From Phoronis ovalis (Eukaryota > Phoronida > Phoronidae), in the NCBI GenBank assembly GCA_028565635.1, contig JAOXYB010024712.1:1-12293 (forward strand): a DNA stretch of 12,293 nucleotides. The letters run 5' to 3'. Below the pieces are notes generated by a model. The model ran no database searches and had not been told where the DNA came from. It saw only the letters and a program-made list of their open reading frames with translations. The position numbers were made by a program, and so were the translations under genes. Positions 1-8,039 of the stretch are shown in pieces; position 1 is the first letter of the stretch; every line of letters begins with the position of its first letter.

Positions 1-1489
1 TTCATGCGTACATACCAGACATGAGAAACCTTGACCTCAACACTCCACCTCTTATACAAGAGTACCGGTCATGCAAGACAGAACAGAGCGTAATACATGT
101 TTACGCTTTGTACTGTGTCGAATTAATTGAAATCATCTAGGTATATATTTACCTGACTCAAGGCAGACGATATCTAGACATAGTAATGATAAACCTGCTA
201 TCAGCAAGGACGCGTGCACCAGGGTCTGCAATATTACAAATAGTATTGTTAAAAAACAGCCTTCAAAATATGTCCATCTCATTATTATGATAGTGGAAAA
301 TGAAGCAACTTCTGTACAGTAAACAGGCGCGTTCTCAAAATAATTTTATTTTCGTAAGCAGTAATTAAAGATGTCTTAACGATTTGTGTATTCTCATAGA
401 CCTATATCGGTTTACTTATATTACATACAGTGATACCGTCTGTGCAACGAATTTCATATCAGTAAACTGTCTGTACGCTTATCTATATGTATATCAGTGT
501 AAACGTATATCTACAAAGCATAAACATACTCCGCTAGGTATTTTGTACTTAAGAGTACAGCACTGCACCTAGCTATAGGTCACTCTCGAACGCGTTTTCT
601 AAGAAATAATATTATGGTCAAATTTAAAAAAGCGAGTCTTTCGCTTCTTTAACTGTGACTTCTTAGATCAAAAACTGTTTTTGTAATGGATATAAATACA
701 AACTAAGAAGCAGATTTTGGCTACTGCTAAATAATATATACTTAAAATGTCCATACCATTTCGATTCGTCCTTATGTGTTCCTGCGTGTATCGGTACAAA
801 ACAAAGAGATCTCAATACACTCCTTAACCTGTCTACTGCATACGATTAAGTAATTTAAGTCATGTTTACTACACAGATGGTTCTGCTTTCAATTAGGTAA
901 CCTTTTTTATAGGAAATCCGTTTTGAAGTCAAAAAACCGCAACGATTCATAGCATTACATGAGAATAAGGTGCAGACGTTAACATTTGTTTTTTATTTAC
1001 ATGTATTTTATTACGGTTTCACTCATCTTCGCAACTTCATGGTGATTATACTCACACGTGGTATATACCAGTATGTGCGCAGGACGCCCTCATGCGGATT
1101 TTACTCTGCTTATTTACAGATATATTTTTAAGTTCCATTCATACATTAGCTTACATATTTCCCATTATCAATTACTTTTACAAAAATACAGTTGAATACG
1201 TGAACAAATCTTATTGTCAACTGTGATGACAGCTAGGGATTCGTATTTTATAAGTAACGAAGATACCAGAGTCATTGAAGGACACCGGTCGATGTTATTT
1301 TATCAAGGGCGGTATTTTCAATAGTTTCAAGTGAGGAAACAATAAATTGCGCTATCACCTTGTATGTAGTACATCTCTCTCCCTAAAATTCGTATATTAT
1401 TTTTAACGTTTTAATAGGAAAATGATAAAATATTTTTTGTCAGCGTTTTAACAGGATTTCAAATTTTAGAAGTTTTGAATGTTATATTT
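1..1489. other. No gene or named element seen
   Basis: A+T-rich DNA without a convincing coding exon on either strand. Reading frames here are short and lack family resemblance, good ATG context or paired splice sites. A frame open from the window edge to a TAG at 138-140 is too short and featureless to call. Confidence 0.5.
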
Positions 1490-2020
1490 TTTAGAAAGTT
1501 CTTGTTTCGCAAATCCCCATTATACATATAGCCGATTGCAGCTTGCAGTTTGACCTCTGCGGTATCAGACGTAAGTACGAAAACCATGCAAGATTCCTCG
1601 AATGAACCATTACACCACACAATGAATGTAAACTGGGTTCTAATTCGTTATTTATACACAACCAGGAATAAGTGCTAAGGATGACTACACATGCAAAATG
1701 CTCATAATTATCGCCATTCTTAGTCAATGTCTAACAAGGTAATTAAAGACCACATTTAAATGAGTAGAGCTAAAATGATCCAATTTGTATGCATCAGTGT
1801 GGAGTGATTTCGAATACATATTTTAGACAACGGACACTCATAACACTCAATGATTTGCGAAAAAAGAACTGTTCTATTATAAAATACGTAACACACGGAG
1901 ATATGCAGTTTTAATACTTTTAAATATTATATCTCTCACTCTGATAAAAAATATTTCGGCACGCTTTATAATAACATACAATTTCTGTTGACACGGTACT
2001 AGGGCGATATACTTCTACTC
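1490..2020 (+). repeat. Upstream block of gene 1, resembling 10590-11060
   Basis: Several stretches match the block upstream of gene 2 in the same order and orientation. They include the shared core CAAATCCCCATTATA (1511), CACA-TGAA-GT followed by GTTC-AATTC (about 1617-1650), GTGGAG-GATTT (about 1800), TTTGCGAAAA-like (1854), AATATTTC-GCA (about 1950) and GACACG (about 1990). Collinear similarity broken by indels fits either an old tandem duplication of gene plus promoter or two copies of one dispersed element. The alignment was made by eye. Confidence 0.5.
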
Positions 2021-2153
2021 TTTAAGAATCACGTGTACAGTACTTAAACCCAAATCAAACCAATCTTTGTCCTCGCTCTATTCGTAAACATGACGACGTA
2101 CAGATGTTGAGTGCGTCTTATCTCATAAACCTTGATAGATAGAGCGAATTAAC

Positions 2154-2190
2154 TATATAATAGCAGATGTAAGCGGAAAATATTCACTGA
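2154..2190 (+). promoter_or_regulatory. Putative core promoter of gene 1 (TATA plus initiator)
   Basis: TATATAA at 2154-2160 is followed by TTCACTGA, an initiator-like sequence, at 2183-2190. The spacing of about 30 bp is normal for a TATA-to-start distance. It would give a 5' UTR of only about 18 bases before the ATG at 2204. A GATAGATA motif lies just upstream, as at gene 2. TTACAG directly before CATGG could instead be a splice acceptor, which would make the real start lie further upstream. Confidence 0.4.
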
Positions 2191-2203
2191 CCCGCGTTAC
2201 AGC

Positions 2204-2654
2204 ATGGGTCTTTATTTCTGTTTCATAGCTAGCACGGTACTGTTGCAACCGTGGATTGGAGAAGTAAAAGCTGGACATTTAGGCGTAGCACATACCAATG
2301 CAGATGCCAAAATAGCACTAATAGAAAAAGACATAGAACACATCAAGTCAGTTCTAGATACGATATTAAAGCAAACGCAGAACACGGCGACCTTGTCTAG
2401 TCAAATATTAGAGTTGCAACAACAGGCAGGTCTGTGGAAAAACATTGCTGCTAAACAACAAGTCATCGAATCTAAGCAACAATCTATAGAAGCCACGTTG
2501 GCGACTGAAATCCAGAATGTGAAATTAAGGGATGAAAAAAATATCCAGGGATTGAAAGATGCAGTGAAAGGGATTCTAGAAAAGGATGCAATTCTTGAGA
2601 ATCAGCTGCAAGCAACAGAGTCAACGCTGACGGCTCAAATTCAGCAACTCAAAG
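2204..2654 (+). CDS. Gene 1 exon 1: signal peptide and coiled-coil stalk
   Basis: Encodes residues 1-150 plus one base; the donor is AAAG|GTAAGT (phase 1). Residues 1-23 form a hydrophobic leader with a likely cleavage after VKA (23). Residues about 35-150 are rich in Q, E, K, I and L with heptad-like spacing, as in an oligomerising coiled coil. Residues 87-107 and 130-150 look like an internal repeat (8 of 21 identical, both ending with I-Q-x-x-K). The only cysteine (6) lies in the leader, so covalent cross-linking of the stalk would depend on the CSC modules that follow. Confidence 0.88.
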
Positions 2655-5600
2655 GTAAGTAGTAAAGACAAAGTTTGATCGTGCACATGAAAGATTCAAC
2701 ACACATGACAGAATTACATGTATATATTTGGGTGCAGGGCATTTCTAAATTAGAAGAACAATTTGGTAAACACATTTATTTAATGAAGTCGGTTTTTTGT
2801 TCAACTATTACAAAAAATGGTATTGAAAACAATGTGTATTAATTTTCCTTTGGCAGTTCCTATAAACCTCTTGCAAAAGAGTAAATACAAGCTTATAAGA
2901 TGTTCACTGGAGTGACCAATTTTTAGAATGATTTTCCTTTCTACAACAAGGGCAAAGAAATTATTGACGACTGCTTATTAGAAGTAATAGAATTTATAAG
3001 TAAAATACATTCCAAATGAAAAATATGATATAAAATAACTGATCATGATGATACAATAGAAGCAATATTCTTTACATATCGAAAACGTTCAATTCAAAGC
3101 AAATTCTGTTTACATGGTCAGATAAAGTTTATATAATAATCTGCATCTCAAAATAGATAATGGTTACAATCGACATGTTCAAGAGATAAGACTGAATTAA
3201 AATGTGTACCCAGCGGAAGCATGTTGTAATCTTGCATTACAAACATGTACAACACCTTTTCAATAACATTTTAGATACAAAATAAATTGCTTATTCCATT
3301 TTAGCATTTTTCTCCTCGGTAAGAAAAGAAATTGTTCCACAATATTTGTAGGCGAAAGATGTAGCTGCAGGGATGAGCTGAGGTGGATTAACTCAACAGG
3401 TGGCGCTCTTCATCAAGACATGTTATCAAAACAATCTGCATTTGAAAGTCGCATAACTCTTCAACTCAGTCAACTGAACCAAACAGGTAGATTTTTGAAA
3501 TTCAGTACACGCATAAGTCTATAGACGCTGCTTAACAATTGCATATGTTTCATAGAGCTTCCTTACGCAGAATTTAAAGACTTAAAGCTATGGATATGCA
3601 AGATACTCTACATTTTTTATTTAAAATAATTAGACGCTACTATCATGAGTTTATTTAAAAGTTTTATTAATTAACTGCTGATAGCATTCATTCTTTACAG
3701 CTGGAGAATGTAGCTGCAACAAAGAATTAAGTAACTCAAAATCGGCTAATGTCTCTCTTTATAATGAGATGTTATTGAAACAGATCTCGTATGAAAAGCG
3801 AGTCACTCTACAACTTGATCAACTGAACCACACAGGTAGATCCTATTTCTAAAAATTCATTAACAAAATCCGACCCACTTGAAATTTCAGATGCTAGTCT
3901 GAGAGGTTTTCTGCAGATTTCAGAGAATTCTCGATTATTAAATGAAATCAAACCATAAATAGTGTTTACTTTCTGTGTAAGTAGACGTACTTCAATCAAT
4001 CTTACTATATTTGTTTAAACATGCTAGATGTAGCTTTTCTTTCTATTCCGTTACATTTATTGGTGCCTTGATAGTCTCCTGTTGGTTATTTGCAAAATAC
4101 GAAATGCAGATTAGCTAGAGGAGCCCCTATTCCCCACGATCTGACAATGTCATGTAGATACTTTTGATTATGTTATGTAGTCATGTACAATCTACGGGGC
4201 GGTTTATTACACGTAGCTCTCGTCTCATAGTTAAATTTTAAAATGTTAATATCGATCCTAATTACTGCCTTAACTAACATTATTTTTAGCTAACATATGC
4301 AGTTGCCAGCACGACATAGATCTTTTGAATTCCACATTGTCTTCTCTCTACTTAAACCTGGAAGGTAAAGGTAAGCATGTATATTCAACGTGCGTAACTG
4401 ATAAAACTACTTAAACTTTGACTAATCTCGACCACACAGCAGTGAGTCAAATCAAGGCGATTTAGCGTAAATAGTGTAATAAACAAGACATGTAGTATCA
4501 AGCAGGCCAAGTACTTCGTTTTGAACCCAAATATTTTGACAAGACAGCCATATTAGATTCAAGATGGCGGTCGAATGTTCCCCTACATATATATGTTCAT
4601 CTTGTTATCGTAACACATTATATTTTGATCTACGTTTCGCTAAAATCGGTCCACTACTTTTCGAGTAATTAAATAACACGTTTTGGACATGGCCGCCAGT
4701 TAAATTGCAAATGGCCGCCAAGCTTCATAATGAAACATTTCGCATTTGGGTCCATAGGAAAGTTTTCACAAATCGTTCAAATCTGACTACTATTTTCCAA
4801 AAAGAAACATCGGACAAAATTTACGGAAGAATACAATTACAACAAAAGGATAGAATGTAATAGAAAAAACAGTAAGTCATCTAACTTAGCTGTTGGGAAC
4901 CATGTTCGGAATAAATCCTTAGTGAAATCCACAAACCATTACGATGTACTGATATTTTTCATGAAAAGACTGCGCTGACCTGTATGAAAAAGGAGCCAAA
5001 CTGTCAGGAGTTTATAAAATAGTATCACCTAGCTTCCAGAGAGGGTTTGATGTCTACTGTGACATGGAGACGGACGGAGGTGGCTGGACTGTAAGTGATA
5101 ATAACAAATTATATATCTGCAGTGTAAAAGGTGGTGAGTCGTTCATCAAGACATAATAATTGTATTTTCTACAGTCGTGAGTCTGAGTTACAAAAATCCT
5201 ACTAACAATTGGATTCTAAATCAAGAAGCTCCAGCTATACAAGCCATTCCGAAAATAGTTCGAAGTGTATAACGTGCACATTTTTCTCCTTTTTCTCCCT
5301 TCTATTCTTTTTTGTTGTTGGCCATAAGGCTCATGTTAACTTAAGAATGGGTGTAAGTTTGCTTAAAATATTGATTATTTTACTAGCTCGTAATTCATTT
5401 TTCGTGCTGCGATGTCAATACACTTTAGACTGGAAAAAACTTGAACGTCAAGATATTACAAAAACATTTATTACTGCCGTGAAGGTGACAATTGATTGCG
5501 TACTTATAACAGATACCACAGCATTATTTATTAACACACTTTATACATCTTGTACAGTGCACCGTATTTGATTGGCACGGTTTCTCACACAGGTCTTCCA

Positions 5601-7278
5601 AAGACGAAAAGACGGCTCTGTAGACTTTTTTCGACGCTGGGGCGAGTATAAGAATGGTTTTGGAAATGTAGACGGTGAATACTGGCTAGGTAAATTAGCG
5701 TACATTTTATTTTAGAACTCTCCATCATTATAAGCCTATTTAATATATGTTAATTGAAATTTGATAAAGCTTAAAATTAAAGAATGTCATAATTTTCTTA
5801 ATTGCAATAGTCTTAATATTTGTGCAGAACGTGTAATAACTTTCGACTCCTATTGATTTCAAAAACCCTCTTTGAAGAGTTGAACAAAAGTTTAGTTTAC
5901 AATATAACATTAAACTAGATGTGTGCTAACACGGCAGAATATGGCTTTCAACAAATCTTTGACAGACATTGACAGACATTGTGGATTCAAGATGACCAGC
6001 ACATCTATTACTACAAATTTTCATTTTAAGAACCTGACAAACCGAGTTCCGCAGAAGCAGGTCCAGTACTTTCCGAATTTTCAACGACTATGTTATCACA
6101 TGGTAGCCATTTTGAATACAATATGGCCGCTAGCTTTTACTTTAAATTATCATCTTCAGAACCTAGCAAACAGTTTAACCAACCTTCATAATCAAAAATG
6201 CTGGAGTCTGACCTGTTCTTTCTGAAAAATGCGTTGGACAAATTTGCTGAATAAAAAAGAACCGAACCGAACCAAGAACAAGACGTCTTCAAACTTTGTT
6301 GCTCGAAGCCATGGTAATATTATATATCAAAGGCATCTTATATGAGGTTAGCATTATTAAGAAACAAGGGACTTTAATTGGTTAGTAGGCCTGAGGTATT
6401 TAATATAATGTTGTACCTAATTGTAGGCAACGATAGACTTCATCAGTTGACTGTGGCTAATAAATACTCGTTACGAGTTGATCTTGAAGATTGGTCTGGT
6501 GTGAAAAAATATGCCGTTTATCGCGAATTCTCCATCGGTAATGAGGATGATCAGTATCGTCTAAAATGTGGACAGTACTCCGATGGAGATGCAGGTAATT
6601 AATATCATCTATGTCATGCACGCAGTTCCCGGGGGTACTCAAGTTATTTTTTAGTGGCGATGTGCATCCCAGTTGAAAATGTTGATTGGATACTGCTTGA
6701 GTACCACCCGAGACGCAGCTGCTGTTCTTTGTAAGATTAAACATTTTGGTCTTTGACCATATAATCTGAGGTACAGAAACATTAAGAACACTAGCTATTA
6801 AATATGACATTAACACTCATTACTTCTAACGTCAAAGGTACCGTTTAGCGTCATTGTACTAAATGTAATATTTACAATTTTCTTTTGGCAGAAACATCGC
6901 TTGCTTGTCACAGGCGCATACACTTGTGTACAAGTATCAAGCTTGCATTTGTGACTTGGTTGCGCGTTTATGCTTTACTTTTATTACAGTAACTCTCTAT
7001 GTGAATCAATGTTTGCAGGTGATGCATTGGCTCAAAACAGAGGCAACCAATTTTCCACATTTGACCGGGACAACGATGCAACGCCAGGGAACGTTGCCTC
7101 CGAATATAACGGTGCTTGGTGGTATTACATTCATTCTAATTCTAACCTTAACGGCCTCTACTACAAACGGGAGCATATCAATAAATATGGAGTATTTTGG
7201 TCGACTATTTCTAATTCTGTAAAGTCATTAAAGTTGACTGAAATGAAAATACGTCCTGTTGGATTCAAAGTCGTATAA
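2204..7278 (+). CDS. Secreted coiled-coil fibrinogen-related protein (FREP-like lectin), 8 coding exons
   Basis: Coding exons are 2204-2654, 3352-3486, 3701-3835, 4290-4364 (or 4370), 4969-5090, 5593-5689, 6427-6594 and 7019-7278. Every intron is GT-AG and all phases match (1,1,1,1,0,1,1), giving 480 residues (482 with the longer exon 4) and a TAA stop. Order of parts: signal peptide 1-23, coiled coil about 35-150, CSC modules 151-195 and 196-240, short CSC module 241-265, fibrinogen C-terminal domain 266-480. The domain is recognised from [51 protein letters not shown] and TEMKIRPV. FReD proteins of this kind (mollusc FREPs, ficolins, tachylectin 5) are secreted lectins that bind microbial sugars or acetylated groups; that role is inferred here. 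No membrane segment is seen. No interior stop or frameshift is present, so it looks intact. The ATG at 2204 has A at -3 and G at +4 and opens the signal peptide. Confidence 0.9.
3352..3486 (+). CDS. Gene 1 exon 2: CSC module 1 (45 residues)
   Basis: This is a symmetric phase 1-1 exon of 135 bp. The acceptor is TTTGTAG|GCGAA and the donor ACAG|GTAGA. It encodes residues 151-195, with Cys-Ser-Cys at 154-156, an N-S-T sequon, and an amphipathic stretch ending LNQT, a second sequon right at the exon end. I do not recognise a named domain. Two close cysteines in a stalk suggest inter-chain disulfides (inference). Exon 3 is its tandem duplicate. Confidence 0.85.
3701..3835 (+). CDS. Gene 1 exon 3: CSC module 2 (duplicate of exon 2)
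   Basis: Also 135 bp and phase 1-1, with acceptor TTCTTTACAG|CTGG and donor ACAG|GTAGA. It encodes residues 196-240. By hand alignment without gaps, 21 of 45 residues match exon 2, including CSC, EL, the ML-KQ segment, R-TLQL and QLN-T. It carries sequons N-V-S and N-H-T, the latter again at the exon end. The equal length, phase and splice context show that it arose by exon duplication. Confidence 0.86.
4290..4364 (+). CDS. Gene 1 exon 4: shortened CSC module 3
   Basis: The acceptor is TTATTTTTAG|CTAAC. It encodes residues 241-265 with CSC at the same offset (244-246) as in exons 2 and 3, plus an N-S-T sequon at the same offset as in exon 2. It matches only about the first 25 of the 45 module residues, so it is a truncated third copy. 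Two in-frame donors lie 6 bp apart: GAAG|GTAAAG after 4364 and AAAG|GTAAGC after 4370. The second is closer to consensus and would add two residues (Gly-Lys). Confidence 0.78.
4529..4835 (+). repeat. Intron 4 copy of a dispersed repeat of about 305 bp
   Basis: Matches 5953-6255 in intron 6 in the same orientation. Shared landmarks are AAAT-TTTGAC, GATTCAAGATG, GGTCCA-TACTTT-CGA, ATGG-CGCC-like blocks around 4689-4722 followed by AGCTT, TCTGAC, and GGACAAA-TTT near the end. It contains three GGCGG/GGCCGCC-type motifs that stand out from the A+T-rich surroundings. No ORF or transposase is visible; probably a short non-autonomous transposon. Confidence 0.6.
4969..5090 (+). CDS. Gene 1 exon 5: start of the fibrinogen domain
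   Basis: This 122-bp exon enters in phase 1 and leaves in phase 0 (GGCTGGACT|GTAAGT). It encodes residues 266-306, opening with the conserved DCADLYEKG and ending ETDGGGWT. Cys267 and Cys296 are 29 apart, as in the first fibrinogen-domain disulfide (fibrinogen gamma 153-182). The acceptor, TTTTTCATGAAAAG|AC, has a weak pyrimidine tract but is the only site that fits both frame and homology. Confidence 0.87.
5593..5689 (+). CDS. Gene 1 exon 6: fibrinogen domain, VFQRR to EYWLG
   Basis: The acceptor is TCTCACACAG|GTC (phase 0) and the donor CTAG|GTAAAT (phase 1). It encodes residues 307-338: V-F-Q-R-R, D-G-S-V-D-F, W-x-E-Y-K-x-G-F-G and G-E-Y-W-L. These are hallmark positions of the family and all are kept. 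Confidence 0.9.
5953..6255 (+). repeat. Intron 6 copy of the same repeat
   Basis: Collinear with 4529-4835 over its whole length, with many substitutions and small indels. Near its start GACAGACATT is duplicated in tandem (5961-5980). An open frame of about 100 codons crosses this copy, but it lies in a clean GT-AG intron, has no family signal and is not open in the sister copy, so it is not called a gene. Confidence 0.6.
6427..6594 (+). CDS. Gene 1 exon 7: fibrinogen domain central part
   Basis: This phase 1-1 exon of 168 bp has acceptor ATTGTAG|GCAAC and donor GCAG|GTAATT. It encodes residues 339-394, including [16 protein letters not shown] and Y-R-L. Cys386, in Y-R-L-K-C-G, sits where family members usually have a small or hydrophobic residue, so it is an extra, probably unpaired, cysteine. 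Confidence 0.88.
6629..6712. repeat. Intron 7 inverted-repeat (hairpin) element
   Basis: GGTACTCAAG (6634-6643) is the exact reverse complement of CTTGAGTACC (6696-6705). Pairing continues outward into G/C-rich flanks (CCGGG against ACCCGAGA) with a one-base bulge. The whole element is about 84 bp. It resembles the termini of a tiny MITE or a foldback remnant; no target duplication is obvious. Confidence 0.45.
7019..7278 (+). CDS. Gene 1 exon 8: fibrinogen domain C-terminus and stop
   Basis: The acceptor is TTTGCAG|GTGATG; TAA is at 7276-7278. It encodes residues 395-480. The calcium-site aspartates Asp412 and Asp414 (in D-R-D-N-D; equivalent to gamma Asp318 and Asp320) are present, as are N-G-A-W-W, N-L-N-G-L-Y-Y and T-E-M-K-I-R-P-V. 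Both cysteines of the second conserved disulfide are missing: Val420 and His433 stand at the usual Cys positions (gamma 326 and 339). A six-residue tail, G-F-K-V-V preceded by V, ends the protein. Confidence 0.9.
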
Positions 7279-7294
7279 CGAAGACGCGGTAACA

Positions 7295-7300
7295 ATTAAA
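7295..7300 (+). terminator. Possible polyadenylation signal ATTAAA of gene 1
   Basis: ATTAAA lies 17 bases after the stop codon, and T/GT-rich sequence (TTGTTGTTT) follows about 40 bases on. It is the variant hexamer rather than AATAAA. No AATAAA is seen before 7950, so the true 3' end could be much further downstream. Confidence 0.3.
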
Positions 7301-7309
7301 GTAAATACT

Positions 7310-7371
7310 GTTATTTATAAACTGTATATCTCGAGTTAATTGTTGTTTATAAACTGTATATCTCGAGTTAA
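7310..7371 (+). repeat. Two-unit 32-bp tandem repeat in the gene 1 3' region
   Basis: The segments 7310-7339 and 7342-7371 are identical except one base and start 32 bp apart. Each holds TTTATAAACTG and the palindrome CTCGAG. Near-identity points to a recent duplication. It lies 31 bases after the stop codon, so it is probably in the 3' UTR. Confidence 0.85.
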
Positions 7372-7652
7372 ATGTTTAACGATTCACGTTTCTTCAATCG
7401 CTATTTTTTGATAATTATATTATAATTCACATAACAGTCATTCGTGGACAAACCGCTTTGCATGTGATTAGTCATGAAAAACAGAAAAAAAATGAATTAA
7501 GTAAACTGTATTTCAATATATGAAACTCCTTCTTGCTTACAAAGCCAATACATTGCTGCGTTTCTATCAATGTATATAATGTATGTAACATATATAAATG
7601 TACAATCAATAATAACATCAATTGTTATTTTGCGAGCAGCTAAGTTTATATA

Positions 7653-8039
7653 AGGATACAATTGATTTTTCCCCACGTCAAAACTGAGTAATGTCTAGTT
7701 TTCTGGTAAATATTAATCTCTTCGCAGAAACATTTGTTCAGTCGGAATTAAATATAATAATGTCTCCTCTCAATTTTTCGTGCAGGGTCAACCATGACAC
7801 TGTTTCTCCTTGACTAAAAATAACTATGTTGAAATGGCACGAAAATGAGTCATTTCTTAGTTTGGAATTAATCCCATCAATTTTTGATAAAAAATGACAT
7901 TTTTCGATAATGTATTGTTTCACTTTGTCTGAAACAGTAACCACTTTTAAATAAAAATGTCCTCATGGCTGCCCAGAGGAAAAATAAACAAGAAAGGGGA
8001 AAAAATGCTGATTAATACGCTTGCCGGATCTATATTGGG
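7653..8039 (+). repeat. Copy A of a locally duplicated block of about 380 bp
   Basis: Matches 8821-9195 in the same orientation. Matches at the left end: ATAATTGATTTT-like, CTCTTCGC-GAA, TGTTCAGTC, ATTTTTCGT-CAG. Matches at the right end: CCACTTT-AAATAAA-ATGTCC, ATGGCTGCC, GAAAAAATGCT, ATTAATACGCT-GCCGGA, CTATATTGG. The centre is much less conserved. Right-end similarity is high, so it was once a single element or gene segment. Confidence 0.7.

Noticed and set aside
1-140. Open frame from the window edge to TAG at 138-140, as a possible 3' end of an upstream gene
   Set aside because: Only about 46 codons, no recognisable domain, and no polyadenylation signal clearly tied to it.
1491-1727. 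Minus-strand frame with weak peptide similarity to minus-strand frames at 10477-10759
   Set aside because: The resemblance reflects DNA similarity of the two upstream blocks. Frames shift between copies and no domain is recognised.
5209-5571. Plus-strand frame of about 120 codons with hydrophobic stretches
   Set aside because: It sits wholly inside intron 5, which has strong splice sites and correct flanking phases. There is no homology signal, and a pyrimidine tract explains the F/S run.
5923-6225. Plus-strand frame of 100 codons in intron 6
   Set aside because: It coincides with a dispersed repeat whose sister copy in intron 4 is not open, and no family is recognised.
6457-6816. Minus-strand frame of 119 codons
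   Set aside because: It lies opposite gene 1 exon 7 and intron 7 and is a shadow of the real exon.
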